Shown here one piece after another: positions 53,921 to 64,000 of a stretch of 64,000 nt of DNA; the stretch's first letter is position 1, and each line of letters starts with the position of its first letter. The stretch is from CAIWHR01 sp963786625 (GTDB taxonomy: Bacteria > Pseudomonadota > Gammaproteobacteria > Burkholderiales > Casimicrobiaceae). A program made the translations under genes and the position numbers. The DNA lies in contig CAWAZS010000014.1 in NCBI GenBank assembly GCA_963786625.1, positions 124,001-188,000 on the forward strand, read 5' to 3'. Under the pieces are notes generated by a model. The model saw only the letters and a list, made by a program, of their open reading frames with translations, did not search any database and was not told the origin of the DNA.

Positions 53921-55491
53921 CCGTTGAAAAACTCCCTTGAAAATGGCCATCTGCTGGCTATGCTGAGGCTAAGGCGTAGGTGCAGGAGCGGCGGCCATGA
54001 TGGGACAAGGTACTGGCGGGCAGAAGCAACTGTTCTACTCGTTCAATCTCGACGATCACGTTCCGGCGGATCACCTGCTGCGCGGGATTGATCGTTGCCT
54101 GGACCTTGGGGAGTTGCGCGGCCATCTGGCGCCGTTCTACAGCCACACGGGGCGGCCATCGATCGATCCGGAGTTGATGGTGCGGATGCTGATCGTCGGG
54201 TACAGCTTCGGCATTCGGTCTGAGCGCCGGCTGTGCGAAGAGGTCCACCTCAATCTGGCGTATCGCTGGTTCTGTCGGCTGGGGCTCGAGGCGGCGGTGC
54301 CGGACCATTCGACGTTCTCGAAGAACCGGCACGGCCGCTTCCGGGAGAGCGAAGCGTTTCGACAGGTGTTCGAGAGTGTGGTCGCGCGATGCATGAAGGA
54401 AGGACTGGTCGGTGGCGAAGGCTTTGCCGTCGACGCCAGCTTGATCAAGGCCGACGCCAATCGCAGCCGCAGTACGGCGCGCGAGGAAGCCGAGGGTCTG
54501 CGCGATCCGCGGCACGCGACCCGGGCTGTTCGCGAGTACTTGGCCGCCCTGGATGCGCAGGGGGAGCCGGGGACTGCTCCCGCGTCGATCTCGCCGACGG
54601 ATCCCGCGGCGCGCTGGACGGCGGTGGGTGGCCCGGCGTTCTACGCCTATTCGACCAATTATCTGGTCGATGTGCAGGCTGGCATCATTGTCGATGTCGA
54701 GGCGACGCCTGCTTTGCGCACCGACGAAGTGAATTGCGCGCGGACCATGCTCGATCGGGTCGAACAACGGTTTGCCCTGAAGCCTGCGCGGCTGATCGGC
54801 GATATGGCCTACGGCGCGGCCCCGATGCTGGGCTGGTTGGTCGATGAGAAGAGAATCGCGCCGCACATTCCGGTGTGGGACCGGACCCAACGCGACGACG
54901 AGACGCTATCGAGCAGCGACTTCCAGTGGGACGCACCGGCCGACCAATACCGTTGCCCGCAGGGAAAGGTGCTGCGCAAGCAACGGCGCACGTTCAAGAA
55001 CCTGCGCACCCACATCACCAAGGCTGGCACCATCATCTACCGAGCCAGCCAAGCCGATTGTGCGCGTTGCCCGCTGAAGGCGCGCTGCTGTCCGAATACG
55101 CCGATGCGTAAGATCGCCCGTAGCGTCCATGAATCGGCGCGGGATGTCGCTCGCGACGTGGCGAAGACCGACGCTTACAAGCAATCGCGCAAGGACCGTA
55201 AGAAGGTCGAGATGCTCTTCGCTCACCTCAAGCGCATTCTGAAGCTGGATCGCTTGCGCCTGCGGGGACCGAGCGGTGCGCGCGATGAGTTCCTGCTCGC
55301 AGCCATCGCGCAAAACCTACGACGAATGGCGAAGCGACTGATGTTTGCGGCACCGGAAGCGGTACCGATAGCCGCATAAAGCAGCATCAGGGACGAACCT
55401 ACTTCCTCGCCGACCGGCAATCCCTTACCAAGACCCCCGATCTGCGATCAAAGACAACGGAACCTCGGCCAAACATCGAGTAATTCAACGG
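53921..55491. mobile_element. IS1182-family insertion sequence with TATA duplication
   Basis: A 1571-bp element. Its ends are imperfect inverted repeats: CCGTTGAAAAACTC on the left and CCGTTGAATTACTC (read inward) on the right, 12 of 14 matching. TATA flanks both sides (53917-53920 and 55492-55495) as the target duplication. Joining the flanks rebuilds GGCCTATAGGCC, a 12-bp palindrome, consistent with the preference of this family for palindromic targets. The single transposase gene is intact, so the element may be active. Confidence 0.9.
53997..55379 (+). CDS. IS1182-family transposase
   Basis: 460 residues, full length. N-terminal FYSFNLDDHVPADHLLRGIDRCLDL, SIDPELMVRMLIVGYSFGIRSERRL and PDHSTFSKNR are family marks. 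DDE residues are inferred as Asp in EGFAVDASLIKADANRSR, Asp in LIGDMAYGAAP and Glu in RKKVEMLFAHLKRI. A Cys cluster (DCARCPLKARCC) lies between the last two. The ATG follows a GGAGCGGCGGCC leader. Confidence 0.94.
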   Translation: MMGQGTGGQKQLFYSFNLDDHVPADHLLRGIDRCLDLGELRGHLAPFYSHTGRPSIDPELMVRMLIVGYSFGIRSERRLCEEVHLNLAYRWFCRLGLEAAVPDHSTFSKNRHGRFRESEAFRQVFESVVARCMKEGLVGGEGFAVDASLIKADANRSRSTAREEAEGLRDPRHATRAVREYLAALDAQGEPGTAPASISPTDPAARWTAVGGPAFYAYSTNYLVDVQAGIIVDVEATPALRTDEVNCARTMLDRVEQRFALKPARLIGDMAYGAAPMLGWLVDEKRIAPHIPVWDRTQRDDETLSSSDFQWDAPADQYRCPQGKVLRKQRRTFKNLRTHITKAGTIIYRASQADCARCPLKARCCPNTPMRKIARSVHESARDVARDVAKTDAYKQSRKDRKKVEMLFAHLKRILKLDRLRLRGPSGARDEFLLAAIAQNLRRMAKRLMFAAPEAVPIAA

Positions 55492-55581
55492 TATAGGCCA
55501 GAAGCGGCCGGTCGATGGTGGCGCTCAAATCTCGCCATAGGCGTACGATGACTGGATTCGCCTAGCTGACAAGGTGCTTCA

Positions 55582-56556
55582 TTGATCGACCGGCGCAATT
55601 TCATCGGCGCGCTCGCAGGTGGCATTCTCGCGTCGCCCTTCACCACGCTTGCGCAGCAGCCGACGAAGCTCTCTCGGATCGGAATTCTCGGCAACGAGTC
55701 CAAGGGGACGGCCTGGGACAGCTTTCGCCAAGGCATGCGCGACCTTGGCTATGTCGACGGCCGCAACGTCACATTGGACTGGCGATGGGCGGAGGGGAGG
55801 ACTGACCGATTCCCCGCCCTTGCGCTCGAACTTGTCCAATTGAAGGTGGACATCATCGTCGCATCGGGCACGCAGGCGATCCGGGCCGCGAAGGACGCAA
55901 CAAGCACGACTCCGATTGTGATGGCTGTCTCAGCGTTTCCCGACAAGATCGGCCTCGTAGAGAGCCTCGCCCGCCCCGGCGGCAACGTAACGGGCTTGAG
56001 CAACGTCTCACCAGACCTGATGGGCAAGCGTTTTGAGCTTCTCAAGGAGATCGCGCCAAAGGTCTCCCACCTGGCCGTGCTGTGGAATCCGGCGAGCCCA
56101 GTCGAGCCAAATGGGTTCCGGGCCGTGCAGGCGGCGGGGCATGCGACCGGTCTGGAGATCCTGTCGATCGGGGTGGGTACACCAGACGACTACACCGCGG
56201 CCTTCGCGACCGTGATTAGTGGTCGTGCCGATGCCTTGTATGCCTTCGCCAATCCGGTCAACTACAAGTTCCGACAGCTCATTGTGGACTTTGCCGCGAA
56301 GAGCCGGCTTCCCGACATTTACGAAGATAGGGCATGGATCGAATCTGGCGGGCTCTTGTCCTATGGACCGAGTTTCAACGACATGTACCGACGCGCTGCG
56401 ACGTACGTCGACAAAATCCTCAAGGGGGCCAAGCCGGCCGACCTTCCCATCGAGCAACCGATCAAGTTCGAGCTGCTGATCAATCCGAAGACCGCCAAGG
56501 CACTGGACCTCACGATCCCGAAGTCCATGCTGGAGCGCGGGGGCGAGCTCGTTTAA
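55582..56556 (+). CDS. ABC_sub_bind-family binding protein
   Basis: 324 residues, intact frame, TTG start. Twin-arginine-like signal (MIDRRNFIGALAGGILASPF), then LSRIGILGNES, FRQGMRDLGYVDGRNVTLDWRWAEG, DIIVASGTQAIRAAKDATSTTPIVMAVSAFPDKIGLVESLARPGGNVTG, and the ending AATYVDKILKGAKPADLPIEQP. No permease or ATPase nearby. The nearest relative in the window is the gene at 52802-53792; the two were divergent neighbours before the IS landed. Ligand unknown, and in this family orphan copies are common. Confidence 0.9.
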   Translation: MIDRRNFIGALAGGILASPFTTLAQQPTKLSRIGILGNESKGTAWDSFRQGMRDLGYVDGRNVTLDWRWAEGRTDRFPALALELVQLKVDIIVASGTQAIRAAKDATSTTPIVMAVSAFPDKIGLVESLARPGGNVTGLSNVSPDLMGKRFELLKEIAPKVSHLAVLWNPASPVEPNGFRAVQAAGHATGLEILSIGVGTPDDYTAAFATVISGRADALYAFANPVNYKFRQLIVDFAAKSRLPDIYEDRAWIESGGLLSYGPSFNDMYRRAATYVDKILKGAKPADLPIEQPIKFELLINPKTAKALDLTIPKSMLERGGELV

Positions 56557-57020
56557 CGATCGAACCGTACCAGGCTGTCTGCCGCCTAAGCGCGGCTCGC
56601 GGTCGATGGTTGACCTGATACGTTCACCGTCTGCTTGGTAGAGGACTGACCGGCTGTTGTGGGTCGGTGACGGCCAAATGAGGCGGCGACCGATTTGGCC
56701 GGACCCGGCCAGAAGCGGAAATGCGAGCTGGTCTTGTTTAACGGGCAGAGCCCGATCGAGGGTGGTTAGCAAAAATGCGAACGTCGATCGGCATGGAGGA
56801 ATGCCCGCAAATGACCTTGATTGAGTGCCAGTTCGTCCGAACGGCTCAATGGGCATGTTTGCCGGTGGGAGTTAGCATTATTGCGAACCCTTCCGCGCAA
56901 CGCCCATGTCGGCCCTGTACGAGCGCTCTCCCGTTCTGGCGGGGAATCTTGATTTGCTGGCGATGCAAGGCGCCCGCAAGAACGCGCGCGGGCCCATCGC
57001 CGCGCCCGCCGAGGTGCCGC
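56557..57020. other. Intergenic region with GGCCAGAAGCGG motif
   Basis: About 460 bases. GGCCAGAAGCGG at 56707-56718 is repeated exactly at 55496-55507, on the other side of the binding-protein gene. GGCGGCGACCGATTTGGCC nearby is palindrome-rich. No gene is supported. Confidence 0.45.
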
Positions 57021-58642
<1,622 letters not shown>

Positions 58643-58646
<4 letters not shown>

Positions 58647-59775
58647 TGGGCGATTCGGCTCAACGCCTGTTCGAGGTTCGCGACCGTGCGATCGACGTTG
58701 GCGAGCTTGTCCAGGCCGAAGAGTCCGACGCGAAAGGTCCGGAAATCCGCCGGCTCGTCGCATTGCAGCGGCACGCCGGCGGCGGTCTGCAGGCCCTGCG
58801 CGAGGAATTTCCTGCCGGACTGGATGTCCGCATCCTCGGTGTAGCTGACGACCACGCCTGGCGCCTGGAAACCCGGCGCCGCGACGCTCCTGAAGCCTTT
58901 GCGCTCGAGCATCGCGCGCACCTTGTCGCCCAGCGCCTGCTGCGCCGTGCGGGCCTCGCTCGAAACCGAAGTCGCGGGTCTCCTTCATCGTCTTGCACAG
59001 GCGATTCAGCGCGTCGGTGGGCATCGTCGCGTGGTAGGCATGGCCGCCTCCCTCGTAGGCCTCCATGATCTGCAGCCACTTGCGCAGATCGCAGGCGAAG
59101 CTCGTGCTGGTGGTGGCGTCGATGGCGTTGCGCGCACGCTCGCTCAGCATGACCAGCGCGCAGCAAGGCGAGCTGCTCCAGCCCTTCTGCGGGGCGCTGA
59201 TCAGGACGTCGACGCCGCTTGCCGCCATGTCGACCCAGATCGCGCCGGACGCGACGCAGTCGAGCACGAACAGGCCGCCGACCGCGTGGGTCGCCTCGGC
59301 GAGCGCGCGGATATAGGCATCGGGCAGCATCATCCCGGCCGCGGTTTCGACGTGCACGGCGAATACCATTTCGGGCTTCTTGTCCCGGATGGTCGCGACC
59401 ACCTCGTCGACGGGTGGGGGCGCGTACGCCGCCTGCTTCCCCGGCTCGACCGGACGCGCCTTCAGCACGATCGCTTCCGCCGGGATGCTTCCCCATGTCG
59501 AAGATCTGCGTCCAGCGGTAGCTGAACCAGCCGTTGCGGATCACCAGGCATTTGCGGCCCGTGGCGAACTGGCGGGCCACCGCTTCCATGCCGAAGGTGC
59601 CGCTGCCCGGCACCACGATCGCCGATCGCGCCTTGTAGACCTCCTTGAGGATGCCGGAGATGTCCTTCATCACGCCCTGGAAGGCGCGCGACATGTGGTT
59701 GAGGGAGCGGTCGGTGAAGACCACGGAGTATTCGAGGAGACCCTCGGGGTCGACATCGGGCAGCAGGCCGGGCAT
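58643..59775 (-). CDS. Class V PLP-dependent aminotransferase, two frameshifts
   Basis: About 377 residues. The first segment reads YSVVFTDRSLNHMSRAFQGVMKDI and IVVPGSGTFGMEAVARQF. After a shift near 59480 come VFAVHVETAAGMMLPDAYI, FVLDCVASGAIWVDMAASGVDVLISAPQKGW, with the PLP Lys in APQKGW, and YHATMPTDALNRLCKT. After a shift near 58960 comes the C-terminal small domain (GFQAPGVVVSYTEDA, RTFRVGLFGLDKL). The family includes serine-pyruvate, alanine-glyoxylate and 2-aminoethylphosphonate transaminases. Coupling to the decarboxylase suggests that it supplies the 2-oxo acid substrate. Confidence 0.85.
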
Positions 59776-60056
59776 GGTCAGCTCCAGAACAGGAATTTCG
59801 AAGGTTCGATCGCAGAGTAGCTTAACATTCCGCGGATTGCCCCCGCTCTACGCCGCACCGTCGAACGGCTCGATCGCCCGCAGCAAGGCCGGCTCGGCGT
59901 AAGATCTCGACGGCAACACGTGGTGGTTTCAGCCCGCCTCGGACGCGCGCGGCGTTTGCCATCGTGTGGCGGCTGCGCCTCGACGCAGGCGCGGGGTGTG
60001 CGTCCGCGGAATCGCTTCGGCTCCCCACTCGACCTTCGACTACCGAAAAATCCACG

Positions 60057-62521
60057 ATGAAGGTCGTCGTTTCATTCGGCGGCGCATTGGCCCGCGCGGG
60101 GCTGCTGACGCTGGCGGTCACGCTGTGCCTCGCAGGCGCTGCTCGCGGCGGCGCCGGCACCCAGCGCGGCGCCATCGACTCCGCCGACCGTGGTTGCGCC
60201 GCCGGCAGGCGCAGCGAGCCCGCCGACACTGTACGACGTCGTCGGCGACCTGGGACGAAGCAGCGACATGCTCCGCCAGATCGCTGCGACGCTGCGCGAC
60301 ACCGCGGGCTGGAAGGCGCTGGCCGATCGGCTCGAGGACCCGGCGCTGGCGGCCGAGCTGCGGGCGTCGGAAGAGGGCCGCGACATCCTTTCCCGCGCCC
60401 GGTACATGGAGCTGGTCGACGCGGACACACGGATACGCGAGCGCGTGCGCGCGGTGAACGACGCCACGGCAGCGCTGGGCCGCCTCACCCGGAGGATCGA
60501 AGGTGACCTCGAGCGCCTGGACCGCGAGGCGGCGCGCTGGCCGGACCGGGTGAAGCTCGCGCGCGAGCGCGAGGCTCCGGCGGAAATTCAACGCAGAACC
60601 GAGGCGGCGGGCCCCGAGCTCGCGTCGGCGCGGGATCAAATGCGCTCGCGGCGCGACCAGCTTCTCGTCGCTTACGAGCGCGGGGTTGCGCTGCAGACAC
60701 GCCTGGACTCGGTGCGCGCCACGATCGCGGAACGTCGGGAGCGAATCAACACGGAATTGAGCGCGATCGAGGACGTCCCGATCTGGCGACAGGGTGCAGT
60801 CGAATTTCCACGGGACGAGGTGATGGCCAACGTCCGTTTCGCGCGCCTCGAGCTCGTCGACCACTTCCGGCAGCACGGCGCCTGGCTCGGCACCCTGTTC
60901 GCCGCGCTCACCGCGTTCCTGTTCGTCGCCCTGCGCCAGCCGCACGCGGCCGCAATCCGCCGCGACGCGACGGCGCGGCAGTCGTTCGGCATCGCACTGG
61001 CCGGCGCGCTACTGTCGGGCCTGGTCTTCCTCGCCCTGCTGGCCCCGCGGGGCCCCTTCATCTTCTATCGCCTGATCGGATTCACGTTGCCGCTGCTCGC
61101 CGGATTCGTGGCGACGAGGAGCTTCGCCGCGCCGATTCCGGCGACCGCATGGGCGCTGGTGTTCGCGGTATTCGTCAACGAGTTCCGAATTCTTGCGGAG
61201 ATGACTCCGGGCCTCGCCCGTCTGTTGCTCGGCATTCAGGTCCTGACGTTCGGCGCGGCGCTGATCCACGATTGGCGCCGGGGTGCGCTCGCAAGGTTTC
61301 TGCCCCGCTGGCGGCCCTTGCTGCTGCGGCGCCTCGTCCAGGCCGTGCTGCTTGCCCTGGTCGCCATCGTCGTCGCGAGCGGACTTGGCTACGCGGGGTT
61401 TGCGCGCGCGCTGTCCGCGATAGCGGTCATTGCACCGGCGTTCGCGCTGATCTTCGCGGCATTGGCATCGACGCTCGATCACGCCCTGGCCGGTCTGCTC
61501 GCCACGCCGCTCGTGCGCAGCTTTCGCAGCGTGCGCGAGCGCGGCGACTCGATACTGCGTGCGCTGCATCTGGTCGTCCTGCTGTTCTGCTGGACGATCG
61601 GTGTCCTGGTGTTCACGCTGGCGCACTCCGCGCTCGACGATCTTCGGCGCGTCGCCGGCCTCGTCGCGAGTGCGAGCGTGAGCGCCGGCGATGTGACGAT
61701 CACGTTCAGCGCGGTCGTCGCCGCCCTGATGGTCGTGGTCGTGACCTGGATTGTCACCAAGGTCGTGCGCTTCATCCTCGACCACGAGATCCTGCCGCGG
61801 CTCAATCTGCGCACGGGCGTCCCCATCGCCATTTCCACGATCGTCGGCTACGTGCTCGTCGTGACCGGGTTCGTCCTGGCCATGGCCGCGCTCGGCATCG
61901 ATCTCACCAAGGTCACCCTGCTGGCGGGCGCGGTCGGCGTGGGCGTCGGGCTCGGGTTGCAGAGCGTCGTCAACAATTTCGCTTCCGGGCTCATCCTGAT
62001 GCTGGAGCGCCCGATCAACGTCGGCGACCAGATCGACGTCGGCGGCGTGGTCGGCGAGGTCAGGCGCATCGGCGTGCGCTCGTCGACCATCCGGACCGTC
62101 CCAGGGCGCGGAGGTGATCGTTCCCAATTCCGACCTTGCGTCGAAGCAGGTCACCAACTGGACGCTCTCCGACCGTGCGCGCCGCTACGAGATCGACGTC
62201 GGGGTCGCGTACGGCACCGATCCCGCCCGGGTCCTGCGGCTGCTCGAGGGGGCGGCGGCAGACCTGCCCGGGGTGCAGAAGGAGCCGCCGCCGCGCGCGC
62301 TGTTCTCGGGCTTCGGCGACAGCTCGCTCGACTTCCGCCTCTACGCCTGGGTCGAAAGCGTCGATATCGGTGTGCAGGCGCAGAACAGCCTGCGCATGGC
62401 CGTTCTCCGGGCGCTCGACGAGGCCGGCATCGACATACCATTCCCGCAGCGCGACCTGCACATCCGCTACGCAGGGGCCGGGCCACAGGCGAGCGACATG
62501 CGCGAGACCCAGTCGCGCTAG
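60057..62521 (+). CDS. MscS-family mechanosensitive channel with N-terminal periplasmic domain, two frameshifts
   Basis: About 820 residues. The start ATG 60057 begins a signal-like segment (AGLLTLAVTLCLAGA); a shift near 60138 joins it to a helical, coiled-coil periplasmic domain similar to DUF3772. Ten or so membrane helices follow. The MscS pore helix GAVGVGVGLGLQSVVNNFASGL and FERPINVGD-type sequence (LERPINVGDQIDVGG) mark the channel core. A shift near 62103 separates this from the C-terminal vestibule (VIVPNSDLASKQVTNWTLSD to QSR). It protects cells against hypo-osmotic shock. Both indels restore conserved sequence when corrected. Confidence 0.88.
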
Positions 62522-62555
62522 CGTCGCACGCGATTCCACGCGGCGGCCGATAGCT

Positions 62556-62561
62556 TAGAAT
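62556..62561 (+). promoter_or_regulatory. Candidate -10 box upstream of thrH
   Basis: TAGAAT, five of six consensus bases, about 120 bases before the thrH ATG; the -35 partner is weak. The surrounding GCTTAGAATG resembles the hemA upstream sequence GCTAGAATC. Confidence 0.35.
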
Positions 62562-62681
62562 GCGGGGCCGGCCGTCGTCGGCGTCGCTCCGGACCGCTGC
62601 CGACCGGTTTCGCTTCGGTCGGCACGTCCCCGCTTTCCGGCTGTTCCATTTCCCAACTCCCTGGTGTGTCCGGGTCCCCTC

Positions 62682-63290
62682 ATGCAAATCGTCTGTCTCG
62701 ACCTCGAAGGTGTCCTGGTTCCGGAAATCTGGATCGAATTCGCCAGGCGCACGGGAATTGCCGAGCTCCGGCGCACCACGCGCGACGAGCCCGACTACGA
62801 CAAGCTGATGGCCGGGCGCCTCGCCATCCTCCGGCAGCACAAGCTCGGCCTGCCGGACATCCAGCAGGTGATCGCGGCGATGGGGCCGATGGAGGGCGCG
62901 CGCGAATTTCTCGACGCGCTGCGCGACGTCTACCAGGTGGTCATCCTCTCGGACACCTTCTACGAGTTCGCCTGGCCGCTGATGCGCCAGCTCGGTCGCC
63001 CGACGCTCTTCTGCCACTCGCTCGAAGCCGATGCCGACGGCATGCTCGTCGATTACCGCCTGCGCATGCCGGACCAGAAGCGCGAAGCCGTGAAGCGCTT
63101 CCGGGAGCTCAACTTCGAGGTCGTCGCCGCGGGGGACAGCTACAACGACACCGCGATGCTGGCCGAGGCGCATCGCGGCATCCTGTTCCATCCCCCGGAG
63201 AACGTGATCCGCGAGTTCCCGCAGTTTCCGGTGACGCTCGACTACGCCGAGCTGCGCCGCGAGATCGACAGGGCCTTCCGCGAGCTGTAG
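62682..63290 (+). CDS. thrH: ThrH: phosphoserine phosphatase/homoserine phosphotransferase
   Basis: 202 residues, a HAD-superfamily enzyme. Motif I DLEGVLVPE carries the nucleophile Asp, with Glu at the following position as in ThrH rather than the SerB DxD. Motif II is ILSDTFYEFAWPLMRQLG, motif III has Lys in DQKREAVKRF, motif IV is AAGDSYNDTAML. It dephosphorylates phosphoserine and can transfer the phosphate to homoserine. Frame intact, ATG 62682. It is convergent with the AAA ATPase gene, 9 bases apart. Confidence 0.95.
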   Translation: MQIVCLDLEGVLVPEIWIEFARRTGIAELRRTTRDEPDYDKLMAGRLAILRQHKLGLPDIQQVIAAMGPMEGAREFLDALRDVYQVVILSDTFYEFAWPLMRQLGRPTLFCHSLEADADGMLVDYRLRMPDQKREAVKRFRELNFEVVAAGDSYNDTAMLAEAHRGILFHPPENVIREFPQFPVTLDYAELRREIDRAFREL

Positions 63291-63299
63291 CCGGGCGCG

Positions 63300-64000
63300 C
63301 TACGCCGCGCGCAACAGGGTGACGTCGGCGTCGCCCGCCGAGTGCGGGGCGAAGACCCGCAGCGCCTCGTCGACGCTTCCCGCCTTGAGCAGGCGCTCCT
63401 GCACCTGCGCCGGCGACCAGCGATCGGCCGGCACGGCATCGGCGAAGCGCGCGGCCGCCACGGGATCGTCGAAGAACTTGCGGAACATCCGCTCGAGCTG
63501 GCTCTTGTCGCACAGGCCGAGCTCGAGCCGGAAGTCCACGCGTCCCGAGCGGATCGCCGCCTCGTCGATCAATTGCGGGTGGTTGGTCGTGAGGAACACG
63601 ACCGAGCCCTCGTGCGCGGCCACGCCGTCCAGCGCGTTGATGAAGCCCGAGTACGAGACCTTCACGCCGGTGTCGGCCTTGCTGCGCTGCTGGAAGAACG
63701 CGTCGACGTCCTCGATCAGGATCACCGAGCGCCGCGGCACGCTGGCGAGCAGGTTGCCGATCTTCTCGTCGGTGACGTTCGGCGAGGCGAGCGAGAGCAC
63801 GCAGACGTTGAGCGAGAGCTCGGAGGCGAGCGCGGTGACGAGCGAGGTCTTGCCCGTTCCCGGCGGGCCGTAGAGGAGGTAGCCGCGGCGCCACGGGATG
63901 CCCAGGGTCTCGTAGCGCTCGCGCGCCGCGAAGAAGCGGTTCAGGTCGGCGGTGATCGCCTCCTTCTGCCCGTCCTTCAGCACGACCGAGTCGAGCTTGC
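63300..64000 (-). CDS. BCS1-like AAA ATPase, 5' end beyond the window
   Basis: At least 233 residues; the frame stays open to the window edge. It carries Walker A YGPPGTGKTSLVTAL, Walker B SVILIEDVDAFFQQR, sensor-1 VVFLTTNHPQLIDEAAI and the arginine finger RSGRVDF, as in mitochondrial BCS1 and its bacterial relatives. The segment at the edge (KLDSVVLKDGQKEAITADL) is the usual lead-in, so only an N-terminal domain is missing. In mitochondria BCS1 moves the folded Rieske protein; the bacterial role is not established. Confidence 0.9.
   Translation of the reverse strand, partial: KLDSVVLKDGQKEAITADLNRFFAARERYETLGIPWRRGYLLYGPPGTGKTSLVTALASELSLNVCVLSLASPNVTDEKIGNLLASVPRRSVILIEDVDAFFQQRSKADTGVKVSYSGFINALDGVAAHEGSVVFLTTNHPQLIDEAAIRSGRVDFRLELGLCDKSQLERMFRKFFDDPVAAARFADAVPADRWSPAQVQERLLKAGSVDEALRVFAPHSAGDADVTLLRAA

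Overview
The window is high-GC DNA from a betaproteobacterium, most likely of the Burkholderiales or a close relative. The inference rests on gene orders common in that class: hemA-prfA-prmC, rph-rdgB-hemW, and a pteridine reductase next to a COG1565-type methyltransferase. Frequent GTG starts, twin-arginine ABC_sub_bind proteins and very strong GC bias fit too. No rRNA, tRNA, cas gene or prophage was seen.

Layout. 1-5.9 kb: end of a tungstate-type binding protein, rsgA, recG and a secreted Ig-repeat protein. 6-10.3 kb: hemA, prfA, a GNAT gene and prmC, interrupted by REP-like hairpin arrays. 10.7-17.3 kb: lipoprotein, MarR-like/Crp-like regulator pair, TTC38-type TPR protein, mgsA, a membrane-anchored Mrr-like nuclease and a membrane adenylate cyclase. 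17.3-23 kb: a TetR-controlled DevBCA/HlyD-type exporter operon and three secreted proteins of unknown role. 23.5-31.6 kb: a signalling block of solute-binding protein, 1600-residue hybrid histidine kinase, receiver, receiver-cyclase and globin. 31.7-48.4 kb: metabolic and housekeeping genes (LysR, YgbA, LDH-family dehydrogenase, sugar genes, rph-rdgB-hemW, amidase, ChaC, sterol desaturase-like, ArsR-rhodanese/DsrE, pteridine reductase, methyltransferase, acyl-CoA synthetase). 48.4-57 kb: an accessory stretch with long non-coding gaps, a duplicated-domain secreted protein, a hydrolase-cyclase, two orphan ABC_sub_bind proteins and an intact IS1182-type element. 57-64 kb: phenylpyruvate/indolepyruvate decarboxylase with an aminotransferase, an MscS channel, thrH and a BCS1-like AAA ATPase cut by the window edge.

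Two global properties matter. First, about 24 apparent single-base frameshifts lie in otherwise well-conserved genes, including rph and hemW. This is best explained by residual indel errors in a draft assembly, so broken genes are annotated here as single loci with the frameshift noted. Second, a family of short palindromes (core GTCCGGCTTCAGCCGGAC) is scattered through intergenic regions, in places as tandem arrays. A second version differs by compensating changes in the stem, so hairpin structure rather than primary sequence appears to be what is kept.

Themes linking genes: cyclic-nucleotide signalling (three class III cyclases and one Crp/Fnr-type regulator), gas or nitrosative stress (globin, YgbA), sulfur handling (ArsR-rhodanese with DsrE), and orphan periplasmic binding proteins, one of which overlaps the start of a sensor kinase gene. 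The last is the most attractive candidate for an uncharacterised signalling system.
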